From: an uncultured Clostridia bacterium | GTDB taxonomy: Bacteria > Bacillota > Clostridia > TANB77 > CAG-508 | NCBI GenBank assembly: GCA_934149075.1 | Contig: CAKPDR010000010.1 | Coordinates: 1-64,000 of the forward strand | Direction: 5' to 3' | DNA: 64,000 nucleotides | In this document: one piece after another, positions 35,756 to 44,009 of the stretch | Layout: every line of letters begins with the position of its first letter | How positions within the stretch are numbered: the first letter of the stretch is position 1 | Program-made: the position numbers and the translations under genes | The notes under the pieces: model-generated | What the model saw: the letters and a program-made list of their open reading frames with translations, nothing else | The model's database searches: none | What the model was told of the DNA's origin: nothing

Positions 35756-36384
35756 TAACTCTCCTCCTCTTTTTCCACTGCTTGTACACATCTTCTATAT
35801 TCTGGCTGATTTTCAACACATGTTATTAATGTTAATCTATTATCTTCTGTATTTGTTAAATATTTCCATTCTGTGTCTTTTATTATTCGACATTTTTCCA
35901 CTTCGTATATTTTTTCAATTCCATTATATTTGTATTTTATCTCATCTCCTTCTTTTAATAATTTTAAATTTTTAAAATAATTTACCTCATATCCTCTATT
36001 ATGTGCTGCAAGTCCTACATTACCAATTTCTCTTTGTGTTGTTGTAAAATGTCCCACATATTTGCTTAATATTTCTTTTGATGTACCTTCTTGTATATTT
36101 GCTATTAAAGAAATTTTAGGTATTTCTATTTGCCAGTTTTCTGTTTGTTTTATCTCTTTTTGTTCTTCTATGATACTCTTGCATTCTATATCATTTTCTT
36201 CTTCACTTTCTGATTTTTCTGTCACAATAGAACAATCTGATTTATCAACAATTTCTTGATTTTCTTCCATTATATTTTCATTTATTTCCGTTTTTATTTC
36301 ATGCTGATTGATAAATACTTGAATTAAAATAAAAAATATTAAAACTATGACATAAAGAATATGTGTTTTAGTAAATTTAAACAT
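35752..36384 (-). CDS. Class D-like sortase
   Basis: Membrane-anchored transpeptidase for LPxTG proteins. An N-terminal membrane helix is followed by an acidic linker and the sortase fold: IPKISLIANI, catalytic His in VGLAAHNRG, catalytic Cys in LTLITCVEN and Arg in QPEYRRCVQA. It overlaps the adhesin gene it presumably serves. Class assignment is tentative. Confidence 0.88.
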   Translation of the reverse strand: MFKFTKTHILYVIVLIFFILIQVFINQHEIKTEINENIMEENQEIVDKSDCSIVTEKSESEEENDIECKSIIEEQKEIKQTENWQIEIPKISLIANIQEGTSKEILSKYVGHFTTTQREIGNVGLAAHNRGYEVNYFKNLKLLKEGDEIKYKYNGIEKIYEVEKCRIIKDTEWKYLTNTEDNRLTLITCVENQPEYRRCVQAVEKEEESY

Positions 36385-36480
36385 GCATTTACTATCACCT
36401 GCCTTTTATTAAATTATTAGCTTTGATTTTTTTCGAAAAAATTTTTTGATTTAATTTTTATGAATTTAAATTCTATAACT

Positions 36481-36509
36481 ATGTTAACATCACTTATTAC
36501 ATTTGTCAA
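36481..36509 (-). promoter_or_regulatory. SigA-type promoter of the sortase operon
   Basis: -35 TTGACA (36509-36504), 17-nt spacer, -10 TAACAT (36486-36481). It lies 97 nt upstream of the sortase ATG. Confidence 0.7.
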
Positions 36510-36539
36510 GAAAAATCGTTCGACAAAAAACGACAATTA

Positions 36540-36887
36540 CAAGTAGTTACCAGTAGGGACACCCATAAATGGTCAAAAATTTTACCAGTGGGGACACCCT
36601 TTGCTTATACTATTAACTTATGCTAAGCAATACATATAAACTTTGAAAGCAATTCCGAATGTGCATGTAGAACCTATAGAAATTCTTATGCAGTTTTATG
36701 GAAAGAGTTCACGAGAGTGGAAGGGTGCCATAAAACAAATTAGAATTTCTTAAGGTTCGAAATAAGCCGAGGAATGAAATGAAAAATTTATATGTATTGC
36801 TTAGCATAAGTTAATAGTATAAGCAAAGGGTGTCCCCACTGGTAAAATTTTTGACCATTTATGGGTGTCCCTACTGGTAACTACTTG
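36540..36887. repeat. 348-bp palindromic element, copy 1
   Basis: It fills most of the 558-nt gap between the sortase and HD-GYP genes. The arms (about 36540-36633 and 36795-36887) are near-perfect inverted repeats starting with the GGGACACCC units and continuing with TTTGCTTATACTATTAACTT. The outermost bases (CAAGTAG/CTACTTG) are palindromic too but differ from the other full copy at 54413. The middle holds the conserved RNA-like core. No reading frame. Confidence 0.88.
36645..36776 (+). ncRNA. Candidate structured RNA core, copy 1
   Basis: Nested stems: GAACCT (36670) with AGGTTC (36753); AGAAATTCT (36678) with AGAATTTCT (36742); TTTTATGG (36694) with CCATAAAA (36728). The apical CAC-GAGA-GTG hairpin (36710-36719) has a GNRA-type loop. 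The sequence of the terminal loop is identical in all three copies in the window. Not matched to a named family from memory. Confidence 0.6.
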
Positions 36888-36942
36888 CAATTTTTAAATT
36901 TTAATGTTATTATTTATATAAATTATTTTAAGGAGAACACAA

Positions 36943-37878
36943 ATGAAAGAAATAAAAAGAACATTTAATTTTTATGACCAAACATACCTAAAGTCATATA
37001 ATCTAGATCAATCAATACGCTATCAATTAAACTTACTTGATTCATTAGATATATATACACGAAAACATTGTGAAAGTGTTGCAACAATCACATGTAACCT
37101 ATGTAGAAAATTACATCTCTCTAAAGGATTTACTGAATATTGTACAATATGTGCATATTTGCATGACATTGGCAAATTGTTTATACCTAGTAGCGTACTT
37201 CAAAAACCTGCAAAATTAACGTCAGAAGAATATGAAATTATGAAAAAACATACAACCCTTGGATATAAATTATGTATAAAAGATTCTAAGCTAAGACCAT
37301 ATCATGCTGGAGCCTATTATCATCATGAAGCTCTCGATGGAACTGGTTATCCACAAGGTCTTGTAAAAAAGGATATACCATATGAAGCACAAATTATAAG
37401 AGTTGCTGATGAATATGATGCACTTGTTAATAAAAGACAATACAAATCACACATTGGTATTACTGATGCCTTGAAAATCATTATTGAAAATACTAAGCCT
37501 TCTAGTAATGCTCCAAAGAATAGCAAATACTCGAAAGCAGGAAAAAACAATAAAAATATTGTTAAAAAACTTCTTAGTGTTGTTATCGACGATATTGAAT
37601 ACGAAATTTCTTGTACAATTGACTATGTAAAAGATTTAGAAAAAGATCTTGATAGATTTAAAAAAATTGAAACTTACATTAATAAGAAGAATTCTGCCAA
37701 AAAACAAAAAGATATAGACTATTATAAGCAATATATAGATCTATTGCTATTGCCTGGTGAATCTGAAGAAAATTTTTCAAATATTTATCAAGATGCCCAA
37801 AACGCTTATTCTTTAAGAAAAAACATTTTAGATAATTTATATAAAGAAATTAAAAACATAAAAAAACTTAACGTATAA
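36943..37878 (+). CDS. HD-GYP domain protein
   Basis: HD-superfamily phosphohydrolase with the HD-GYP signature. The domain at about 15-185 has CAYLHDIGKLFIPSSVL (HD motif), KKHTTLGYKL, YHHEALDGTGYPQGL (variant of the GYP motif) and RVADEYDAL. c-di-GMP hydrolysis is the typical activity, but there is no receiver or other sensor domain, so activity is uncertain. The C-terminal 120 residues are helical and unassigned. AAGGAG precedes the ATG. Confidence 0.85.
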   Translation: MKEIKRTFNFYDQTYLKSYNLDQSIRYQLNLLDSLDIYTRKHCESVATITCNLCRKLHLSKGFTEYCTICAYLHDIGKLFIPSSVLQKPAKLTSEEYEIMKKHTTLGYKLCIKDSKLRPYHAGAYYHHEALDGTGYPQGLVKKDIPYEAQIIRVADEYDALVNKRQYKSHIGITDALKIIIENTKPSSNAPKNSKYSKAGKNNKNIVKKLLSVVIDDIEYEISCTIDYVKDLEKDLDRFKKIETYINKKNSAKKQKDIDYYKQYIDLLLLPGESEENFSNIYQDAQNAYSLRKNILDNLYKEIKNIKKLNV

Positions 37879-37897
37879 TAATCTTTACTAAATTACA

Positions 37898-37945
37898 AAA
37901 AAGACGAATATTTATATAATTATTTATAATATATATTCGTCTTTT
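37898..37945. terminator. Bidirectional terminator
   Basis: AAAAGACGAATAT pairs with ATATTCGTCTTTT around an AT loop between the convergent HD-GYP and ftsL-like genes. Confidence 0.85.
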
Positions 37946-38471
37946 ATTTATTTATAAGAAAAATTATTATTCTATCAATTAAGCTCGTTGTTTCACTTTG
38001 TATAAATTTTTTGCTTGTCTCTACATTATCAGATTTATCCAAATTAACAGGTGTCCCTGCTTTTTTCTGCATTCCTAACTCATCCGTTGCTTTTTGCTGT
38101 ATGCTATTCCAATCCAATGAACTTTCGACTTCTGTTATACTTTTTTCTACTTGTCCATTTTCTTTTTGAACAGTTGCTAATTTATTTTCTAATGTTTTCT
38201 TTTGATTAAACATTTCCATTATGGCAATTTCTCTATAGCTCAATGTAAATAGCATAATAAAGACAGTAAAAACAAGCACCATTTGTCCTGCTTTAATTAG
38301 TCTCTCTTTAGCTTTTTTCTCCTTCTCATTTTTTATATCTACCTTTTTGTTTTTAGCTTTTTGCTGTGTATTTTTATTGTCTTTTGTTGTTTTTGCAGCA
38401 TTTTTTCTATTTGTATATTCCGGCTCATATTTTCTTGGACTTGTTCCATATTCATATGATGTTCTTGGCAT
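37944..38471 (-). CDS. ftsL: FtsL/DivIC-like cell division protein
   Basis: Lys-rich cytoplasmic N-terminus (about 90 residues), one membrane helix (VLVFTVFIMLFTLSY), then an extracytoplasmic coiled coil ending in DELGMQKKAGTPVNLD, typical of FtsL/septum initiators. Its place after mraZ and rsmH is the canonical position of ftsL. ATG 38471 (MPRTSYEYG) has GAGGTGAG upstream and is preferred over the upstream in-frame start at 38501. The next division genes (ftsI, mraY) do not follow: the strand changes. Confidence 0.82.
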   Translation of the reverse strand: MPRTSYEYGTSPRKYEPEYTNRKNAAKTTKDNKNTQQKAKNKKVDIKNEKEKKAKERLIKAGQMVLVFTVFIMLFTLSYREIAIMEMFNQKKTLENKLATVQKENGQVEKSITEVESSLDWNSIQQKATDELGMQKKAGTPVNLDKSDNVETSKKFIQSETTSLIDRIIIFLINK

Positions 38472-38571
38472 GTTCTCACCTCTTTTCTCATTAGTCGTCA
38501 AGGGACAAGATATGTCCCTCTATTATTATCATTTTTCCACTATAAATAACTAATTTTCCCAATCATCTTTT

Positions 38572-39501
38572 TTATTTTTTTTCGAAAATTCTTAGTTTTG
38601 CACTTTTTGATCTTGAATTTTCTTCTTGTTCTTCTTTTGTTGCAATTATTGGTTTTTTATTTATAATTTTCCCTTCAGATTTCGCACCACATACACAATA
38701 TGGCAAATCTTTTGGACATATACATTTTCCTTGTGCATCAATATATGCATTTTTTACTGCTCTATCCTCTAATGAATGGAATGTTATTATACATATTCTT
38801 CCACCTGATTTTAAATGTTTAATACATTTTTGCACAGTTTCATATAATGGTCTTATTTCATTATTAACTTCAATCCTTATTGCCTGAAATGTTCTTTTTG
38901 CAGGATGTCCGTCTTTTTTCGCAAATGCTGGTATTGATTTTTCTATAATATGTACTAATTCTTCTGTTGTTTCTATTTCTTTATTTTTTCGATATTCACA
39001 GACATTTTTCGCAATTTGTCTTGAAAATCGCTCTTCACCATATTCATAGATAATATTCGCTAGTTTTTCCTCTGAATAAGTATTTACAACTTTTTTTGCT
39101 GTTAATTTTTGTGTTTTATCCATTCTCATATCTAGTTCATTATTTCCTAAATAGCTGAATCCTCTTTCTCTTTCGTCTAGTTGATATGATGAAACTCCTA
39201 AATCTAAAAGTATTCCATCAACCTCTTCTGTTCCTAAATTTTCTAATATTTCTTCAATTTCATCATGGTTTCCATGTACATATTTTACATTTTGGAATTC
39301 CTTTAAGTTTTCTTTTGCAGCACAAAGTGCTTCTTCATCTCTATCTATCCCAACAAGTAAACCTTTAGGTGATAATTGTTTTAAAATTTGCTTGCTATGA
39401 CCTGCTCCACCTAAAGTTCCATCTACATATATTCCATCTTTTTTTATATTTAATCCATTTATTGTTTCTTCTAACAATACTGGTTTGTGCTTAAATTCCA
39501 A
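38572..39501 (-). CDS. rsmH: 16S rRNA m4C1402 methyltransferase RsmH (MraW)
   Basis: SAM-dependent N4-methylation of C1402 in 16S rRNA. 309 aa with KPVLLEETINGL, the SAM loop DGTLGGAGHSKQIL, GILLDLGVSSYQLDERERGFSY, RTFQAIRIEVN and the late cysteine group CICPKDLPYCVCG. Normal length. Second gene of the mraZ-rsmH-ftsL unit, with a 230-nt gap after mraZ that contains a GCAGCTG/CAGCTGC hairpin near 39540-39572. Confidence 0.96.
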   Translation of the reverse strand: MEFKHKPVLLEETINGLNIKKDGIYVDGTLGGAGHSKQILKQLSPKGLLVGIDRDEEALCAAKENLKEFQNVKYVHGNHDEIEEILENLGTEEVDGILLDLGVSSYQLDERERGFSYLGNNELDMRMDKTQKLTAKKVVNTYSEEKLANIIYEYGEERFSRQIAKNVCEYRKNKEIETTEELVHIIEKSIPAFAKKDGHPAKRTFQAIRIEVNNEIRPLYETVQKCIKHLKSGGRICIITFHSLEDRAVKNAYIDAQGKCICPKDLPYCVCGAKSEGKIINKKPIIATKEEQEENSRSKSAKLRIFEKK

Positions 39502-39730
39502 CTTTCCACCTCTTTTTATAAGACTTTTAACAAATTTGCAGCTGAAGTTTTTGTAAATCCCCAGCTGCCTGTCGTCTTATGTTTTCTTTTTCTAATTTCT
39601 TGGAATTTATCTTTAGCATTTTTTTCTTTTGTATTTTTCTATTTTATCTTTAGAATTTTTTCTTTTGTATGATTTCTTTTGTACATTTGTCTTTAGTATC
39701 TTTATATAAACTTTTGCAAGTTATATACAT

Positions 39731-40156
39731 TTAGATTCCTAGCATTGTCATGTTCTCTGCTATTTCGTCAGCAGAAATATTCTCATCACATTTTTCCCAA
39801 ATTTCTTTATTCCAAATTTCTAATCTCGTTCCTACTCCTACTATTACAGCATCTTTTTCTAGTTTTGATACTTCTCTTAAATTTGCAGGTATTAAAAATC
39901 TGCCTTGTTTGTCTATTTCACATTCTGTCGCTCCTGATAAGAAAAATCTGACAAAATTTCTTGCATTTCTGTCTGATAGTGGAAGTGTTTTTAGTTTTGC
40001 CTCAAAATTCAACCATTCTCTTTGTGAAAATACGAATAAACATCCATCTAAGCCTTTTGTTATGATGAATTTTTCTCCAATATCTTGTCTTAATTTAGCT
40101 GGCATAATTAATCTGCCTTTTGTGTCTAAAGAATGTTCGTATTCACCTATTAACAA
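39731..40156 (-). CDS. mraZ: Transcriptional regulator MraZ
   Basis: DNA-binding repressor/activator of the division-cell wall operon. Two AbrB/MraZ repeats, each with the D-x-K/Q-GR signature: EHSLDTKGRLIMPAKLR near residue 7 and ECEIDKQGRFLIPANLRE near 78. 141 aa, normal. Three candidate MraZ boxes lie just upstream. Confidence 0.95.
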   Translation of the reverse strand: MLIGEYEHSLDTKGRLIMPAKLRQDIGEKFIITKGLDGCLFVFSQREWLNFEAKLKTLPLSDRNARNFVRFFLSGATECEIDKQGRFLIPANLREVSKLEKDAVIVGVGTRLEIWNKEIWEKCDENISADEIAENMTMLGI

Positions 40157-40183
40157 TTGAATTACACCTCATTTCTTTTTCTA

Positions 40184-40245
40184 CCACTTTGTTCCACTTT
40201 TCTCCACTTCGATACCATAATAATACATTTCATATTTTTTTGCAA
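40184..40245 (-). promoter_or_regulatory. mraZ promoter with three MraZ boxes
   Basis: -35 TTGCAA (40245-40240), 17-nt spacer, -10 TATTAT (40222-40217). Directly downstream are three AAGTGG direct repeats (core 40209-40204, 40199-40194, 40189-40184) spaced exactly 10 nt, the arrangement expected for MraZ autoregulation. Confidence 0.8.
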
Positions 40246-40264
40246 GTCTTTTTAGTAATTTTCT

Positions 40265-41410
40265 CTAATTTTTTATTTTACTCGTTACAAGATTCTTAAT
40301 TACTTTTACTAAATAATCCACTTGTTCAAATGTATTAGTATCTCCAAATGTAGTTCTAATAGCAGAATTTAAATATTCTTCTGGCACATTTATAGCAGTC
40401 AACACATGTGATGGAGTTGTATTTCCAGAAGAACACGCTGATCCACTTGATACACAAATTCCTTTTTCATCTAGTTTAAAAATCATTTCAGATGCATCTA
40501 CTCCTGCAAACGAAACATTAGCATTTCCTGGTAATCTATTTTCCATACCTCCATTAATTCTAATTTTCTGAGGCATCTCTTTTTGCAACTTGTTCAAATA
40601 ATAATCTCTTATTTTACTTAAATTCCTAATATGTGTATTCATATTTTTATTTGATAGCTCACAGGCTTTTCCAAGTCCAACTATTCCTGCAACATTTTCT
40701 GTTCCAGCTCTCTGGTTTCTTTCTTGATGTCCACCATTAATATATTTTTCGACATTAATTCCATTTTTTATATACAATGCTCCTATTCCTTTTGGAGCAT
40801 TTATTTTATGTCCTGAAAGTGATAACATATCAATCTTCATTTTTTCAACATCTATCGGCATATTTCCAATTGCTTGAACAGCATCTGTATGAAATACAAT
40901 ATTTCTAGAACGTGCTATTTTAGAAATCTCTTCTATGGGTTGTATTGTTCCAATTTCATTATTCGCTGTCATCACACTTATTAATATCGTGGATGGTCTT
41001 ATAGCATTTTCTAATTCATCAATTTTTATTACACCATTTTCATCTACATTTATATAAGAAACTTCAAAGCCTTGTCTTTTCAATGTTTCACACGTCTCTA
41101 AAATTGCATGATGTTCTATTTTTGATGTTATTATATGATTTCCTTTTTCTTTATTTGCATATGCAAATCCTTTTAATGCTGTGTTATCACTTTCTGAGCC
41201 GCTTCCTGTAAAATATATCTCATGTGGATTACAATTAATTAATTTTGCTACTTGACCTCTTGCTTTTTCTATTGCTTTCTTTGCTTTTCTTCCAACTGAA
41301 TATAATGATGATGCATTTCCATATTCTGTTGTTAAATACGGCATCATTTCGTTTAATACTTCTGTTTTTATTTTTGTTGTTGCACTATTGTCTAAATATA
41401 TAATATCCAT
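40265..41410 (-). CDS. Cysteine desulfurase (IscS/NifS family)
   Basis: PLP enzyme that moves sulfur from cysteine to Fe-S or thio-modification acceptors. 381 aa: IYLDNSATTKIK start, SGSESDNTALKG, HHAILETCETL, HTDAVQAIGN, PLP lysine in SLSGHKINAPKG and the active cysteine in SSGSACSSGNTTPSHV. The short SSGSACSSG loop marks the IscS/NifS-like group I rather than SufS. No scaffold gene or thiouridylase adjoins it. Confidence 0.93.
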   Translation of the reverse strand: MDIIYLDNSATTKIKTEVLNEMMPYLTTEYGNASSLYSVGRKAKKAIEKARGQVAKLINCNPHEIYFTGSGSESDNTALKGFAYANKEKGNHIITSKIEHHAILETCETLKRQGFEVSYINVDENGVIKIDELENAIRPSTILISVMTANNEIGTIQPIEEISKIARSRNIVFHTDAVQAIGNMPIDVEKMKIDMLSLSGHKINAPKGIGALYIKNGINVEKYINGGHQERNQRAGTENVAGIVGLGKACELSNKNMNTHIRNLSKIRDYYLNKLQKEMPQKIRINGGMENRLPGNANVSFAGVDASEMIFKLDEKGICVSSGSACSSGNTTPSHVLTAINVPEEYLNSAIRTTFGDTNTFEQVDYLVKVIKNLVTSKIKN

Positions 41411-41547
41411 AGCATTCTATCCTTCCTTTTATTCTTTAGATATTATATGTTACATAAATAAAAACTGTGAAAATGTAAAAACGGGAATAGGTATATTATT
41501 TTATGATTTTATTTTTTATACAATTCCAAAGTATACCTGCCACCTTT

Positions 41548-42396
41548 TTACAATTTTCTTATTTTATCCATATTTTTCATAACAGTCTCATACCCAAATT
41601 TGTAGCACTTATCTAATTTTTCAATATCAAATAGGCCAGCTTTATCGGTTGGAACAGTAAGAATCAAATCACTCTGTTCAAAACTCTTTTCAGAAATCTT
41701 ATTTCCCATAATATCAAGAGTCTTCATTGTTATATCCATAACATCACTATCAATTTCAACTGGATCAGCCTCAAAATTTACTGCAATAACTTTTTTATTA
41801 TATACTTGTTTTAATGGCAAAACAGGAGTATTATCTAAAACTCCGCCGTCCATAAGAATATGATTTTTATACTCGCATGGACAAAAAAAGGCAGGGAAGC
41901 TACTACTTGCTCTTACTGCCTTTCCTATTCCTATTTCTGTAATATAATTATCACAATAATTATCTCTTTTTGCACAATTTGTTAATATATATTCTTTTGC
42001 TTCAGCAATATCAACAGTAGAAATAATAAGTGGCATTCTTTTTATATCTCCAATTACTCTTACTCCTTTTCTTAATGCAAGTTCATTAAACATTTTTTCC
42101 ATTAATGTTCCATCATTAAGACCTGATATTCCTAGCTTTTTTCTTTTTACTAAACTTCCTATTCCATTTATTATAGGTGCATTTCCTATATTTATTATTT
42201 CCTGAGCATATTTTTTAAATAGCACATATATGTAATATGGTTTATATCCCATTGCATATAATGTTGCAACAATGCTACCTGCACTTGTTCCTGCTATAGC
42301 CTCCACTTTTATCCTATTATCCTCTAGTGCTTTTAAAACTCCTGCATGAGCAATTCCTCTAATTCCACCACCTGCTAGTGCTATTCCAATTCCCAT
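41548..42396 (-). CDS. Patatin-like phospholipase (RssA/NTE family)
   Basis: Ser-Asp dyad hydrolase. Oxyanion loop LAGGGIRGIAHAG, nucleophile GTSAGSIVATLYA near residue 37, and the Asp in LMDGGVLDNTPVLPL. 282 aa, normal for the bacterial RssA type. Substrate unknown. ATG 42396 (MGIGIALAGG) has GGAGG upstream; an ATG at 42408 overlaps the site. Confidence 0.9.
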   Translation of the reverse strand: MGIGIALAGGGIRGIAHAGVLKALEDNRIKVEAIAGTSAGSIVATLYAMGYKPYYIYVLFKKYAQEIINIGNAPIINGIGSLVKRKKLGISGLNDGTLMEKMFNELALRKGVRVIGDIKRMPLIISTVDIAEAKEYILTNCAKRDNYCDNYITEIGIGKAVRASSSFPAFFCPCEYKNHILMDGGVLDNTPVLPLKQVYNKKVIAVNFEADPVEIDSDVMDITMKTLDIMGNKISEKSFEQSDLILTVPTDKAGLFDIEKLDKCYKFGYETVMKNMDKIRKL

Positions 42397-42462
42397 AGAA
42401 ACCTCCATTAATAAAATTTTATTTTCTTAAAAATTATTTACTAATTTCTATGTTTTTAAACA

Positions 42463-43860
42463 CTATTTTGTGATAATTTTTCCATTATCATCTAAGAATA
42501 CTTGTTGTTCATCGTTATAAATTCGAACACCATCATCAAGTATATCTATATTAGCATTACTCATCTCTAATGCTAAATCAAATTGGTTATCGTAAATATC
42601 TGTTTTTTCATCAGAAAAATCTCTTGCTTGGAAAATGTTTTTTCCTTTTATTAATTGAATTACATCATAGTTAAAATCAACAACAACATTTTCTTCTAAA
42701 TCAATTACTCCAACTTTATCTTGTTCATTTGTTGCAATAAAATATTTATCATAAGCATATTCTAAAAAATGATAATTTTGTTGAGTAATTTGTTCAAAAT
42801 CTGAATTTAATATAGAATATTTTCCATCTTCATTCTTTATAAAATACTTGGTACTTGATGTACTCATAATATATGTATTAAAGGGAATATCTACTATTTT
42901 TCCGTCTGCATCAAAGACCTTTTGCTCTTCTCCTTTAACACCATATAAATAAATTCCATTTACCTTTAATTCTGAATATTCTGTTGGTATGACTTCTACG
43001 CCTTTTAAATTTACTGCTCCAAATTGACCTGTTCTCTCAACTATAAATAGTTGTAAATCTTGATTATAGTCTATTGATTGATATTGTGTATTAATTATTT
43101 TACTATTATTTATAAATACACCATATTGACCATTTTTAGCTGCAATCAAATATATATCATTCTTCAGCTGAGTCAATCTTGTAATTTGATTATATTCTTC
43201 TGTTAAAACTTGCTCTCCATCATAATCATAATATCCATATCTATATCCATCACTTGTTGTTACACGAACAATATAACCTGATTTTTTGTATCCATTTTCA
43301 TCAGTATAATATCCATCAGAATCTATAGAATCATATTTGTTAGGTATTTTTACATTTCCCTTTTCATCCATTATTCCATATTCACCATTTTGCTTAATTA
43401 GAACTTCTCCTTCTTTTTGTGCAAAAGTTGTAAGCTCTTCATATTTTGCACCTGTAACTGTATTTCCTGCAATACCTAATAAACCATATTTTCCGTTTTT
43501 CTCATATCTCAAAATATTTCTTTCATATTTTGATTCATCATATTCAATTAATTCAACATTATCATAATTAGTAAAAATCTCTTTATTTTTTGCATCAACA
43601 AATTTATTGTCTTCACCATTTTTACACATAAATACTGCTCTATGTTCATTTGGAATAATTATATTATCATATTGTGGTTCTATAACAGTCTCTCCGTTTT
43701 CTGCCACCCCAAATTTACCATCTTTTTCTACCGTTGAATAATTTATTGTAACATCTTCTTTTTCAGTTTTTAACTTATCCCTATTGGGTATATATATTGA
43801 TATTGCTAAACTTATTAATACAATAATAACAACTATTGTTATACTTATTTTTTTCGACAT
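42463..43860 (-). CDS. Membrane-anchored WG-repeat protein
   Basis: Signal anchor at residues 5-26, then about seven WG-type beta repeats, each with G-(K/Q/E)-(Y/F)-G followed by an I-P/N-x-x-Y-D turn (DGKFGVAENGETVIEPQYD; NGEYGIMDEKGNVKIPNKYD; TGQFGAVNLKGVEVIPTEY). The domain should lie outside the membrane. Function unknown; such proteins are common in clostridial genomes. Divergent from asnS. Confidence 0.88.
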   Translation of the reverse strand: MSKKISITIVVIIVLISLAISIYIPNRDKLKTEKEDVTINYSTVEKDGKFGVAENGETVIEPQYDNIIIPNEHRAVFMCKNGEDNKFVDAKNKEIFTNYDNVELIEYDESKYERNILRYEKNGKYGLLGIAGNTVTGAKYEELTTFAQKEGEVLIKQNGEYGIMDEKGNVKIPNKYDSIDSDGYYTDENGYKKSGYIVRVTTSDGYRYGYYDYDGEQVLTEEYNQITRLTQLKNDIYLIAAKNGQYGVFINNSKIINTQYQSIDYNQDLQLFIVERTGQFGAVNLKGVEVIPTEYSELKVNGIYLYGVKGEEQKVFDADGKIVDIPFNTYIMSTSSTKYFIKNEDGKYSILNSDFEQITQQNYHFLEYAYDKYFIATNEQDKVGVIDLEENVVVDFNYDVIQLIKGKNIFQARDFSDEKTDIYDNQFDLALEMSNANIDILDDGVRIYNDEQQVFLDDNGKIITK

Positions 43861-43937
43861 ATTTATCCTTCTTTCGTCTTTGATATTTTTATTTTACTAT
43901 TTTACTACTAATTTTTCAATATTTTTTCGCATTTTCC

Positions 43938-43966
43938 TTGTTTTTTTTGATTGAGTATTATATAAT
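43938..43966 (+). promoter_or_regulatory. SigA-type promoter of asnS
   Basis: -35 TTGTTT, 17-nt spacer, -10 TATAAT. The expected leader is only about 37 nt, so there is no T-box. Confidence 0.7.
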
Positions 43967-44009
43967 CTTTACATAATAATAAAAACGATTATCTTAAGGG
44001 GGATATACT

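Noticed and set aside
36645..36776. Known small ribozyme (hammerhead, twister, pistol, hatchet) in the repeat core
   Set aside because: The conserved residues of these ribozymes, as I know them, are not present in the loop.
36540..36887. Insertion sequence with transposase
   Set aside because: No reading frame of useful length in the element; only palindromes and the RNA-like core.
43966..44009. T-box riboswitch before asnS
   Set aside because: The -10 box is 44 nt from the start codon, leaving no room.
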